Assembly (NCBI GenBank): GCA_025602915.1
Contig: JAHLJZ010000056.1
Span: 1-64,000 of the forward strand
Direction of reading: 5' to 3'
Length of the DNA: 64,000 bases
Origin: Paraphysoderma sedebokerense
Taxonomy: Eukaryota; Blastocladiomycota; Physodermatomycetes; Physodermatales; Physodermataceae
Position 1 is the stretch's first letter. The number at the start of each line of letters is the position of its first letter. Under the pieces are notes generated by a model that saw only the letters and a list, made by a program, of their open reading frames with translations, ran no database searches and was not told the origin of the DNA. Shown here one piece after another: positions 15,358 through 26,833 of this stretch. A program made the translations under genes and the position numbers.

Positions 15358-16438
15358 TTAACGCAAAAATTTGGACATTATAATAGTTAAACCAATACTA
15401 AATATCATGACAAGCACATTTTGTTGTGAATAGGTATTTGTGGCCGAACTAGTTGATGCGGATGCAAATGCGATTTGTTCTTGGTTGTTAAAGTCCATTA
15501 GCAATAAACCTTTGGAGGTATGATGTTCTAGTTTCCCTTTCACTGGGACTGCCGTTTCACTTTAAATTAGATCAAATATGAATCAAGTTAGAATTCTGAT
15601 TTATTTGAAGAATTTTAGACGGAATAAATAGAAGATACGCACTGTAATGACCAAATCATATTAATGGGTTGACTTGTGTCAATCGGCTTCGCATCATCGA
15701 CTTTTTTATCTCGGACAAAGGACACACTCCACCGCTGAGTCGTCTCGTTGTAACCACCTTGGAAAAATAAAATATCGATTAATCGTTTGATGCCAAGATA
15801 TTTGATACTTTGGAAGCATCATAAAAGCCAAGCGAGAATGCATACCTGTTCCAACAACTAACTTCGCCTCAGGGGAAGCGTCAAATGTAGGATCCACTTT
15901 TTCAAACCCTATATGACCGTCACGAAATACGACATTCTGAGTCTCAGGATTAACCCATGCAACATAAACATCAGACAAAGACATTGCTTTGCCAAGACCA
16001 CACGCTATATGACCTAACCTTTAAAAGAGCAACTGTCAATAATTGGCTTATAGTTGATCGCGTTATGAAGAACTAACTTTCTGAGATTTCGAGGTCCTTC
16101 AAGTGTGAACATTACAGCTGTAGGTCCATCTATCATGGTCAAACAGAATTTCTTATCGTCGGAACATTTTTTAATTGTTTTACCAACGAAAGCTTTGGGG
16201 ACAGTGAGTGGGGTGTTTTTGAATTCATCGTTGTTTGCAACAGGGCCGCCATGATCAGCATAAGTGGGGACTATATATTTTATATGAAAGATTATTAATA
16301 AAAGTGAGGATAAATACTCCATACTAGGCCGGGCTCTTCCGCGAATTATATCAATGAATTAGCCTTGAAGGAATACTTACTTGGGGCGCCAATAATAATG
16401 ATAAGGGCAATATATAATATGGGTAATTGATGTTTCAT
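15358..16438 (-). CDS. DOMON-domain secreted/GPI-type surface protein (paralogue 1)
   Basis: About 260 residues. Exon 1 codes for a signal peptide (MKHQLPILYIALIIIIGAP) from the ATG at 16438. The mature part has a two-Cys start (KKCSDDKKFCLTMIDG), then a DOMON-like beta-sandwich: LGHIACGLGKAMSLSDVYVA, later KLVVGTG and PINMIWSLQ. The C-terminus is Ser/Thr-rich and ends in a hydrophobic helix (VLVMIFSIGLTIIMSKFLR), which looks like a GPI-attachment signal. DOMON domains bind haem or sugars in known families. No cytochrome b561 helices follow, so the electron-transfer architecture is absent. It is clearly paralogous to the two genes at 42.9-45.2 kb. The Met at the usual haem-ligand position cannot be assigned with confidence. 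Function unknown. Confidence 0.85.
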
Positions 16439-17257
16439 ATTTCCGTTACGGACGTGAGATATAAAAATAAATTTGATTCAACGGTTGACTGGTGCGCACT
16501 GAAGGGTATCTGCCTTATTTATGCCTCTGGTCCGAACTTGGCAGACTGACAAATCCTGCACGATAAGCAACATGTGGAGGAAGTGCGGTGCCACCTTATA
16601 ATTGCCTGGTTATACATACAGAACCATGAAGGAACCGACGCCTCAATGAATCTCGCTGTTTTTGTGGAAAATGAAGTGACACCTAGGACAGTATGCGTCG
16701 TACTCTTTCTTTGACGCAATGAGCAGAGCTGACGCGGACTTTGATGCGTTTGTGGCTTTCCGCCCTGAGCCAAAGGATGGGTGGGTGTGACGGCTATGGA
16801 ATGCGGCATTTCAATTTCCAAGTCTAAATATAGGCTGATTTAGCACATGGAGATCCAGAAGCTGCAGTTATGACTGAAGCTATCAAGATCTCATTTTGCT
16901 CCAAATTTTTGTCACCACGGGTTCAATGCTACAATGTCCCCATTATGAGCCCTTTGTGTATGATCATTCAAAATGCAAGTATTGTCTTCCCAGGAAAGTG
17001 TGGAGGTTTGTATTGATAACTATTCACAATTTGCTCATGTTATTTATGATGATATGCCTGTCTAAATTCATCCGAGTTAAACAACTTTGCAGTTCGTAAG
17101 TTCACGCATATTCTTTACCGATATTTGAAAGAACGAGGTAAGACTATGCAACAAGACCACCTAGAGAAACAGTTTGGGTCAGGTTTCTGTTCACCACTGG
17201 CAGCAAGCTGAGTAGAGACATAACTGATATTTAAACCATACCATAACAAAAACAGAA
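16439..17257. other. Intergenic, 0.8 kb, no gene seen
   Basis: Upstream region of the first DOMON gene and 3' side of the p23 gene. AT-rich stretch TTTTTATATCTC (minus strand, near 16455-16470) could be a TATA-like element. Short frames are low in protein character. Nothing else recognised. Confidence 0.45.
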
Positions 17258-18006
17258 CTAACCTTGGGCCTGACCTTCTACCTCTTCTTCTTCGTCGTCG
17301 CTATCTGGTTCACCCATTCCCATTTTCATATCACCACCACCCAAGTTGGCCAATGCAGACATGTCTAAACCTCCAAGACCTCCACCCTTGCCCTGAAACA
17401 TATTCATTCCACTACCCTGGAATTGTTTCATTATATCTTCGTCACCTTCCTCGTCTTGTTCATCTTCGTCCTTCCATCGTGAGAAATCAGTTCGGAGGTA
17501 ATGGGGCTTGGTACTGGATTCGAGTAATCTTGGCCAGTAGGGCTGATCCTTTTGAAGTTTGGTCAAATTGACGAAGATTTGTCTGGCGGTAACAGTGTAC
17601 AGTGAGTTCTATATCAATGAAACATCAGTTTAAGTTATTCATGTAATGTATCGATGCACTGACGCCGGTTATTTGTTTAATGGTGACGCAGCGGAGGACA
17701 ATTAAGAACGTAACAAACCTCGACATCAACTTCGTCAAACAACTTGAGTTCCACTTTGTACCATTTCTTTTCTGTACCTCCGTGCGCAAAAACAGTCACA
17801 CTTTGCTTCTCTATGTCGACATTGTGTTCCGTCACATCACTAAGGTTGATAGTCAGGAAGATCTGGTTGGTCCGTTGGGCCCAAAGTACTTCGGGCGAGA
17901 GGGGATTCTCCTTTGTTCCTGAACTGATAATATACGGAGAATAGATCAGACATGTAGCTAAAGGAAGGCAAGAAGGGCGAAAGAGACTGACTAACCTTGC
18001 GACCAT
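17258..18006 (-). CDS. SBA1: p23 / Sba1-type Hsp90 co-chaperone
   Basis: CS-domain protein that binds the ATP-bound, N-terminally closed Hsp90 dimer and stabilises client complexes in cytosol and nucleus. Start MVASSGTKENPLSPEVLWAQ from the ATG at 18006. Exon 1 ends after ATGGTCGCAAG and exon 2 starts after ATTATCAG near 17922; this joint restores the reading frame into the conserved PEVLWAQR segment. CS-fold hallmarks follow: QIFLTINLSDVTEHNVDIE, KKWYKVELKLFDEVD, and the p23-specific WPRLLE after the fold. The C-terminal tail is Gly/Met-rich and then acidic (EPDSDDEEEEVEGQAQG), as in fungal Sba1. About 200 residues, normal length. Spacing and strand give no operon-like arrangement. Confidence 0.93.
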
Positions 18007-18816
18007 GTTTAACTCCTTTTGATTATATCTTTTCTGTGGTGGATACAAGATGAAAGCCAGTGCGATTTGCGCAGAACATTAAAGAACAGGTGATCGACAG
18101 CGGAATGCCGTGGCCGCCGTGTTTGCCCTTGCTTCGGGCCAAAGGGAGCACTGGAATAAATTGAAATGACCACAATAAATTGCATTTTCAAATCATTTAT
18201 ATTTGTCTATACAGAAGAAGTCTATACAGAATAGTTGCGTTGCGAGGCATTGGACATTATATTGGTCTGCAAAAATCTCGGCTGTCGAAATCCCGCTCTT
18301 GATTTAGAGTATAGAGTCCTCTATCAAAATGGCCATTAATACAGTGACACCGTTTGAACTGTTTGAAAACTTGAATTCAGAACTGAAGCATCTTGGCTAT
18401 ATTAGTAACTGATTCCGTTTCAATATAAAGAGTGTGGCGCCCTTTCCAAATCAATCTAGTGAATTTGCTAGTGCACAGACATCTCGGCATCGTCAGTATA
18501 TTACCATGCGCAGCATCTATGTGGTTCTTGGGTGTTTCAAAATTGTATTGTTTCAGATGATTTAGCGCACAGCAGTCTTGGGGTGTGTGGTTCCTCCTTC
18601 TGCCAGACCGCACCGCAACAACGACGTCGCCACCACTCCATTCATCATGACCGCATCGCGTTGTAAAATTCGGTCGCGACGTACGTTACAAAAGCATTGC
18701 AAGCCTTGTGGAGGGAAAATTAGAGCAACATCGCTGTTATACTTCTAGTGCGCTTTTCTCTTCCTCCACTTTATGTTCTGTATGTCGTTGTAGATTCCTT
18801 AGATTTTAATTTCATA
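18007..18816. other. Divergent promoter region, 0.8 kb, p23 / secreted orphan
   Basis: Head-to-head spacer. I looked for canonical heat-shock elements (alternating GAA/TTC) upstream of p23 and did not find a convincing array. A minus-strand frame at 18377-18613 has no homology I recognise. A GTG-initiated extension of the next gene from 18748 was rejected in favour of the ATG at 18817. Confidence 0.45.
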
Positions 18817-20703
18817 ATGATACACATATACAAGTTCACTCTAACTGCACTATTGGCAATCCTACCGTACGCTGCACTCGCTGTTGATTCGGAGACATAT
18901 ACAAAAGCCCTATGGAGGTCATGGGAAGCACAACTGAAATCGCTCGTTCTTACTCAATCAGTCCCGACATCAGAGACAGACGGTCAATCCGATTCGGCCA
19001 CTGAATTCTATTCTCTCGGTACTTCGCTGTTATCTGACCTCGGCAGCGCCAGCCCGATTAAAAAGAATGCCGCAATTTTTTCCATAGCCGACCAAGTTCC
19101 TTCGAAAAAATACCACGGATCTCTTAACTCATTCGCATCACAATATTCATTGTTCCTCGATAGTATATTCCTCAACACCGACGCCGATCCAAAATTAGTA
19201 GCCAAGCTAGATAAAGCTCGTAAAAAGGAAGCATGTCGGCAAAACAAAATGAATTACATGCGAGAAAAGACAATCAAAGAATGGTTGGATTTCAAATCAA
19301 GGACGAAAACTGAAATATCATTAGACAATTATGCGATGCAGTTCTCTCCATCCTTTATTACCGCCCAACGAGACTTGGCTATTGCACATGCTCAAGTAAA
19401 TCAGTTACAGATAGAGATTAACGGACCCGGTGCAAGTAGAGTAGTAGAGGCCAGAGGAAAAGTAAATATTGCATTGAATAGTGGCACTCGAACGAGTTTA
19501 AATATGCCGATAACGGAAGTCAATCAGACAGATGGAGATGATAAATTGTACACTTATGCGCCGTTGTACTCGATACAAGGATTTGAAGAAACATGGCAAA
19601 AATGGGTGAATGGTGAAGGTTCGACGATCAGCTTTGAAATCAAGGAAGACACAGTTTTAGGCGATATTTCAAATCCGAATGCTACAACCAAAATCGGCAC
19701 GCAAGATGTACCCTTCTTTCGACTCGTGAGTGCCCCGTCACTTTCTATTCCTCAGAAACAACTTCCTGGCCAAAACGCAACAGACACCGCCAACACAACT
19801 ACAGGAGCTTCCAATGCGACAACGACGACGACTTTACCCAACACCAATGCCACAACTTCTACCAACGGTACCAACTCAACGGTTCCTAAATCCGGGACAG
19901 AAGAATCTCTACTCGTTCCCAAAACCAAACTCAAACGATTCCGAAAACTCGTCAAACGACAAGACCCTCTCCCCTCATCCAAAGTTCCCACATTCTTTAA
20001 ACCACTCACCGTCAAAGATAAACTCATTCAACAATTGAACGGTGGATCAATCAACTCAGAATTATCAATCGAACCAATCAATGTTGCATCTGCGACTTTA
20101 AAAATGGAGTTTTCAGGGTTCGGTGTATTCCCCGTTCAACCGGGTAGATGGTTCGATGGTGGTATTATCAGTCAATTCGGTAAACATGTAGTTCAACCTA
20201 AATCCTTTTCCGAATCTGAATCCGACACAGAATCAGGATCAGGATCAGGGTTTCAATTTTTCGGTGAAAATGGTACAATGCCGGGTCTAGTTTCCGCTAT
20301 TGTGGTAGGCTATAAACCGAAAATTGTCGTTCAATTCGATAAACAAGGTTACCAAGAAATCTGGCAAGCATGGTCATTACAAAAGAAAATGATTGAAAAC
20401 GGGTTAACCGGAAACTCGAACTTGACAAACAATGCAACTTTGACCAATTCAACGGGTAATCTTAACGAAACTACAACCGATTTAAATACTGCCGCGAATA
20501 CGACTACTAGTCAGGCCCCAGAATTGTTTGTTGGTCCGTTCAAAGTCAATGTTCCTGCTGAAAATCAATTGGGAGAAAAATCAGCTACAGTCACCGGATT
20601 TATCCCAACGTTTAAAAATGATAGTCAGACTTTAGTTTTATCAAACGGGAATGACGCTTTACCTGTTATATTGGGTTACATTGGCAAGAAATTTCAATTG
20701 TAA
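18817..20703 (+). CDS. Large secreted orphan protein, intronless
   Basis: A single open frame of 628 residues without introns, unusual beside its intron-rich neighbours. The ATG at 18817 gives a clean signal peptide (MIHIYKFTLTALLAILPYAA, then LAVDSE). An N-terminal alpha-helical part contains KKEACRQNKMNYMREKTIKE. A beta-rich part follows, then a Thr/Asn linker with many N-glycosylation sequons (NATTTTTLPNTNATTSTNGT), then a second beta-rich domain (KMEFSGFGVFPVQPGRWFDG, LVSAIVVGYKPKIVVQFDKQ). A W-x2-W motif occurs three times: LWRSWEAQL, TWQKWVNG and IWQAWSLQ. No catalytic motif, TM helix or GPI signal. An extracellular structural or binding protein is possible. Function unknown. Confidence 0.85.
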   Translation: MIHIYKFTLTALLAILPYAALAVDSETYTKALWRSWEAQLKSLVLTQSVPTSETDGQSDSATEFYSLGTSLLSDLGSASPIKKNAAIFSIADQVPSKKYHGSLNSFASQYSLFLDSIFLNTDADPKLVAKLDKARKKEACRQNKMNYMREKTIKEWLDFKSRTKTEISLDNYAMQFSPSFITAQRDLAIAHAQVNQLQIEINGPGASRVVEARGKVNIALNSGTRTSLNMPITEVNQTDGDDKLYTYAPLYSIQGFEETWQKWVNGEGSTISFEIKEDTVLGDISNPNATTKIGTQDVPFFRLVSAPSLSIPQKQLPGQNATDTANTTTGASNATTTTTLPNTNATTSTNGTNSTVPKSGTEESLLVPKTKLKRFRKLVKRQDPLPSSKVPTFFKPLTVKDKLIQQLNGGSINSELSIEPINVASATLKMEFSGFGVFPVQPGRWFDGGIISQFGKHVVQPKSFSESESDTESGSGSGFQFFGENGTMPGLVSAIVVGYKPKIVVQFDKQGYQEIWQAWSLQKKMIENGLTGNSNLTNNATLTNSTGNLNETTTDLNTAANTTTSQAPELFVGPFKVNVPAENQLGEKSATVTGFIPTFKNDSQTLVLSNGNDALPVILGYIGKKFQL

Positions 20704-21053
20704 AATAATTAAACCAAAGACTGAAACCAAATTCAAATTAAAATATATCAACGTTAAATTATAGATTTATAGTATCTTTGATGAATCATCAAATGTAGAC
20801 AACTCGTATTCATATCTGTAATCATAGCACACTTTAGTAAATAAAATCATTGATAGATATAATAATCATATCAACCCTTTCAAAATAACACATAATTATT
20901 TGAAACCCTGATCAACATGAATAAACATACAGTGTCTTTTTTTTATCTCCCGTCAATATAATGATATCTACTAAACAGTGACTACAGACTATATCAGAGC
21001 AATTATACAAAATTTGGTCGATCCCACCTCTTTTACCTTCTTTTTGCTTCGCT
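20704..21053. other. Convergent 3' region, secreted orphan / SMC6
   Basis: AT-rich tail-to-tail spacer. AATAAA at about 20840 on the plus strand is a likely polyadenylation signal for the orphan gene. No gene seen. Confidence 0.5.
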
Positions 21054-24000
21054 TTACCGTGAACTACCCTCTTGAGTAAAATTCAACTGAGTCTGATTTC
21101 GACTAGGATCTCTCAATTTATGAACACTGATTTTATTAGAGTTCAAATTGACATTACTAAAAAACAAAACAAAAAATCCAATTGTTAAAAACAAATGGTG
21201 TTAGTCTCTACACCCGTAGACTGCTGACTAAATATGCACGTACCTCATATTCTGTGGCGTAATCAAAATAAATTGAACTTGGTGAGCATCTTCCGCGGCA
21301 CCGATCAACATATTCATCGACACTTTACGATTCACTTGATCCTAAGTATCATTCACCATATGGCATTAATAAGCGACACATGATAAACTATACTCTAAAT
21401 GAAGAAAGTAAGAAGGACAAACCATAAAGACATCAAACTCATCAAGACAACGAATAGGACAACCCATGGCTTCCCAGAGGGAAAGTAACAAGCAAATGGT
21501 AGAAAATGATTTTTCACCACCAGACAAAGTTTTAATGTTTCGCTGTTTATTGGTATCGCCGTCATTGTCTTCCACATTCACCTATTCACCCAAAGGTCAG
21601 TTCTTAACCAACATAGCTCACACAATCTCACAAAAGGCAGGAGATGTGATAATGGTAAATCAACGTACCTTGATATCCAACGTTTTGGCTTTATGATCAA
21701 ACCGAATGCTACCAGTGTACCCTCTTTTCAATAAATTCATCGAAAAACTAAGTCTCGCTCTTGTAGCGATCAATTTTCTAAACGTTCTCAATTTATCGAT
21801 TCGAATTTCGATAGCGGTTCGTAACTGTTTCGTTAATGCCCTCATATCTTTAACATCTTGTTTAGCAGTTTTGTATTCTTCGTCTGTTCGTTCGGCGGCG
21901 GCGAGCGCTTCTTCGAGAGTGATACCTTGACTGTCATGAACACAATAAATTAAACGAAACGATAAGAAATCAATGATAAAGCAACCACGAAACTCACGCT
22001 CGTTGATGTTGTTCGATTTGTTGTCTCAGAGTTTGAATCCTTTTGCTCAGTGTCTGAGGATTAGCGTCAGTGATAATTCTTCCAGGATGAATTTGTTGAG
22101 CTTTAGCGATTTCTTCCTATTACATTGAAAAACAAAAAAAACCCAAACTGACTCAGCAATCATATCAACCTGCACAAAGGAATAACATTTCTTTCATACC
22201 GCGACGATACGATCATAAGTATGGACTTGTTGTAAATAATTATCGTATTTGGCAGAATGTTCTCGATGTTTATTACTAAACCAATCCATCGTTCTTCGAG
22301 CATCAGCTGCTTCTTGCTGAAGTGGTGCCAATTTTGCCTAAAACAACAAAATCAGGTCAACAATTCGTTTCCTCCGGTACAAAAATACCACTTGGGTAAC
22401 TCTCAACTTACCTCGGCGTCATTCACTTCTTCTTGCTTGGCTGTAATCAATGTAGTGCATTCTGAGCCTTTAGTTTTCAATTCTAACTGACGGGCGGTGA
22501 CGGTATTTTTATTTTGAATAACAGCGGCGAATTGACTTTGGATCATCCCGATTCGGCTCTCGATTACCTAATATCCACGTAACGCATAAACCACAAAGTT
22601 CAGATTATCAAGCAAGAAAAAAAGTACAAATGCGAAAATATAATTACTTGTTTCTCTTCTTCCAATGCTGCGATCGTGACGGATTCGTCTTGACGTTGTT
22701 CTTCTTCTAATCTGGCGAGACTACCGCGGTGAGTTCGAATTTCTCGGTCACATCTGACAATCGCCGACTAAGCCAACAAATCATAACATGTTTAGCTAAA
22801 AGTCACTATTAAAGGTGAAATAAAGGAACGTGGTGTATACCTCGTGTTCGGATTTACTACTCTGTAGCTGTCTTTTCTCTTGACTCAATTTTTGGGCCGC
22901 TATCTGCGCATTTTCAATCTCATTGTGAACTCTCTGAAGCTGTTGTCTCGCTTGCCTATATTTCCAAAATCAAAATCAACAATCACAACCTAAAAAAAAG
23001 AGTCAAATCGACCAATATCAACATACCGAATTTGACTTTCCACGTCATCGGCAAAACTACTGGCTCTATGTTTATTAACTCTAAAAGCCCTCATCGATTT
23101 ACCACCAAGTTTGGAACCGACAGAGTAACCCGTTACAATCATACAATTGGTCACATTGTGAGGGTAACCTCTGTAAACGACGGCTTCGGCTTCTTGACGT
23201 GTTTGGTACATGATGATACCTTCCAAATGGGTAGCCGTGACCAGAACACGGAGAACGGCGGGGTGAGTAATCTACACGAAGCGACTTGAGCACAAATTTC
23301 GTATGATGTGTGTATTTAGACTCTGGAAAAAAAGAAACTTACCTTGACGATACGCATTAAGGTTTTGAATTGTGGACCAGGATCTCCTTTTTGCCAAGGG
23401 ATAGGATCATCAGATGAATTGAATATCTCGCATCGCTCGCTACACAAAATATCACAATGAATCAACGAAAGGCGTGGTAAATTAATGAATTAATACTCAC
23501 GCCTTGTTACGACTCAAAATATTGCTCAATTGAGTGCTATCTTCATGACAAAACACAATAAAATCTTTCATTCTTGGACCAATAATGTACTCTAAAATCG
23601 GTGACCACGGTTCTTTTTCCAGAACTTTGACATGTTGACCTACATTCCGGGGTTTCAATAGTTTAGAAATTATTTTTTAAACACAATCAAAAGTTGGACG
23701 GACATACCAATCAACACCGGTTTTTGTTCTCTCCAATTCGCGCGTTCGATATCCCTCATCACGGCGGGTAATGTAGAATGCCAAATAGTCATAATATTTC
23801 CACGTCCGTTTTCCATATTTTGAATATCACGATTCATATCTGCTTTTTGAGATTGCAACGATTCCACGGATCTGTGAGCTTCGTCGGATTGTCTGGAAAC
23901 ATCTCGAAGTCGGTTTTCGATATCTTGGATTTCGGAAATGTGCTTTGAGAAAGGATTGAAAAATGCCAGTGTGAGTGTCATCGATTTGAATAGACAAATC

Positions 24001-26498
24001 AAGATAAAGAATTAGGTTGTACCGATTCTTTTCTTCGTTCCAAATCTTGAATAGCCTCTTTATGACGATCCATTTCCCTTCTTTTGCGTTCAAACTCGTC
24101 TGCAGTCCTGGTATTCATCTTTTGGCGTTCGGTTTCAATCCTCTCTTCGATATCATCTCTATTTTTCTTTTGAGTGGCAAGATCGTCGTTCAAATCTTTA
24201 ATATTTTGCTGGTTGCGTAGGAAAAAAAAAAGAATTCAAATTTGATCAGCTTGGTTCACGGGCGATGCAAAACAAACGGATAAATTAATATAAACACACA
24301 TCAATATCTGCTATAGTTTTGACGGTGCCTCTAAATTCCAGTTGAAGCGCTTTCTTTTCGTCCACGAGGGGTTGTAATTGGGTTCGCAATAATCTGACTT
24401 TTGTTTGTTGTTCGGCAATATTTTCTTCCACTTCAGCTAATTGGGCCTTGAAATCAACTTTATGGTCAGATATTTGCGACGGAAGTTTCTGCTCACAACA
24501 GCGAAATCAAGATCTGAATACGAGAATACCTGGTTCTTTGCGACTTTTTGATCAGCTTCTTGCACTTTTGCCAATTCTTCGTCAGCTTGTGCTTGAGCTT
24601 CGGCACGTTTCTACAGCGTCCGAGGTTAAAACTCCATTCAAGATTACAGATGGTACAATCATACAAATGTGATCTACCTTTTCCAGTTCCGTGACATGAG
24701 CCCAAGACATTTCATGAGTCAATTGGTCCACCGTGTCTTCGAGGTCAGCCGCACGTTCTAGCGCCTTGGCTTTTTCCAAAGCGCGGTTCTTTTTTTGCCT
24801 TAAATCCGGGAGAATCTGTCGTATTCAATATAATGTCAGTTGATCATCGCGCGGAAGCTGTAAAGAACGGCTTCGGTGATTGATTTACCTGTTTACGTTG
24901 CGCCACCATTCTGGAAATTGCGTTTGTCATATCGAGCACTTGAGTATACGATTCAGACAATTGGGCCAAATTTGTGCCCCGATCAAAAGCCTATTGAGGT
25001 GTGAGACCGAGAAGATTAAGAAATTTAAATCGGAAATATTCCCATGACAGTGTCATAGATACCTTATACTTGTCTTCAGGAGTACTACTGTTTAAAAACA
25101 TTCTGGCTTGATCTTGTGTAAGCACACTCATAGGGTTATCTACATAATGGAACATCGGCACAGGTTGGAAGAGAGTGTCAGTATATACCCATCATCAATG
25201 GGAAAGATTCGGATAACAGGTCATACCAATTTGGATATTCATATGATCAAGGATATTATCCAATTCTTCTCTTCTGTTTGTGACGGTGTGACCGGTATGG
25301 TCCCGGATATAATAAGTGCTGCTTCCGGCTCTTGTGAATTTACGTTCGACGATGATGGATGGACCATATGTTTCGGGCTTGTATGCATCTTCGCCTCTAT
25401 TTTTGATTTTGACAGACACTGATGCCGTGCTGTTAATGGGTCAACAGAAAGAATCGATGATGTTAGAATTCAATGGAATGAGATGAAGAGAAAGGTGAGC
25501 AACTGCTTCAAACTGACTCTGATTTGTCGTTGATTAAACTGCGAAGATTTGTGGCTCGATTGGTTTCTCTGGCTTTCCCGCCCAAACAAATAGTAATGGC
25601 GGTCAAGATGGCACTTTTACCACTTCCATCTAATTAAATAAATAGGGAAAAAAGGAGAGAAAAGGTTGAGGTTAACATTCTTTGGATGATTTAGGAATAG
25701 TCTCGTTCTGATGCTTGGTAAGCGGGAAGTTGAAGTTTTTGATAGCCCAAACGACAACCAGAAAAAAGGGACCCCCTGGCCAAATGACCAAAAGACAAAA
25801 ACGAGTGAAAGAAAAACTTACTGTGGCCAATGACAAAGTTGATTCGGCTATTCAATTTAATGGATAATCTCTTGTGACACATGACATTGACCAAATCGAC
25901 TTCTTCGAGGACTCCCTTTTCCGCGACTCTATCCTATTGCCATTGAAGTAATTGATTTGTTTTTCGTTGTCAGTTAAAATTGCTCATTTAAGACCAATAG
26001 TGCGAGTAAATCAACAAAGAGAGTGCAAGGATTACATACGGCATCATTTTTCCTCTTACGATCTTCCCTTTCGACTTGTTGAGTCATGGCGGCGAGTAAA
26101 TCGTCTTCGTCCTCATCGTCGTCATCCTCTTCTTCTTCTTGCTGATCTCCCTGATGATACTCATGATCCGATCCTTCTTGGTCTTGTCGTTGAGGACGAC
26201 GGTGGTGGGAAGGACGGTCTGGGTCGTCGGCGTCCTCCTGGAGTGCATCCGTGTCTTGTTCTAGCTGTTGAGTTTTACGTGCTCTTTTGCGACGAGGGGC
26301 CTTTTGTTGAATTGGGAATAGCAATGAGTGACATGGATTGCAATAGGGAGCCTGAGAGAGAACGCAACAAACCTCTTGTTCCTGACTGAGTTGTTCCAGG
26401 AGAGCAGTGTCGCCGTCGTTGTCGGTGTGGTTGTTGTTGTATTCATGATCCTGCGAGAGGGAGTGTTGCGAGTGGGCGGGTCGTTTTCTGTTTGCCAT
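21054..26498 (-). CDS. SMC6: SMC6, subunit of the SMC5/6 complex
   Basis: ATPase of the SMC5/6 complex, acting in homologous recombination repair and rDNA stability. More than 15 exons, about 1,100 residues. The N-terminus is basic then acidic (MANRKRPAHSQHSLSQ ... an Asp/Glu run near residues 120-140). Walker A is split by an intron: RINFVIGH then GSGKSAILTAITICLGGKA. The SMC6-typical stretches NPMSVLTQDQARMFLNSSTP and SYTQVLDMTNAISR follow. Long heptad coiled coils flank a hinge (GSKLGGKSMRAFRVNKHRAS). The ABC signature is TLSGGEKSFSTICLLLSLWE and Walker B is PIRCLDEFDVFMD. The last exon (NVNLNSNKISVHKLRD ... TQEGSSR) ends at 21054. The gene is transcribed in the same direction as USP5, which lies upstream of it, but each has its own promoter space. 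Confidence 0.96.
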
Positions 26499-26833
26499 GA
26501 TTGTGAGATGCTTCTCTCCCACACAGATACAGATGCAGTAGATGTATGTATTATAGATAGAGTGGAATGTGTACTAATGTATAGTCGGATATAGTAGTTC
26601 CCCTTTCGATTCCCCTTCCGGTTCAACTGGGAATTCCCTCCTGGTCTTTACGCGTCGGGTGTTCACTGGTTCACTGGAGTGGTTCACTGCTTGCTGAAGA
26701 GTTCCTCTTCTTGCTGGACAAGTCAATGGATTCCCTTTGCTGTTCCGATTCCCTTTGGATTCCCTTCCATTCCCTCTTTGCTGTTCCCTCTCTTTACTCT
26801 ACACTACACTACCACTACTACTCTACCCTCGAC
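26499..26833. promoter_or_regulatory. Pyrimidine-rich spacer upstream of SMC6
   Basis: This 335-base stretch separates the SMC6 start from the USP5 stop, so it holds the SMC6 promoter and the USP5 3' end. Positions about 26699-26830 are strongly C/T biased on the plus strand (purine-rich on the coding strand), with repeated TTCCCTTT/TTCCCTC units. Such tracts can exclude nucleosomes or form triplex DNA, but a promoter role is inference. Confidence 0.45.

Noticed and set aside
18377-18613. Minus-strand frame of 78 codons between p23 and the secreted orphan
   Set aside because: No homology recognised, no splice partners, lies in a divergent promoter region.
18748-18816. Extended N-terminus of the secreted orphan from a GTG
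   Set aside because: The first ATG, at 18817, gives a textbook signal peptide; a GTG start is unlikely in a fungal nuclear gene.
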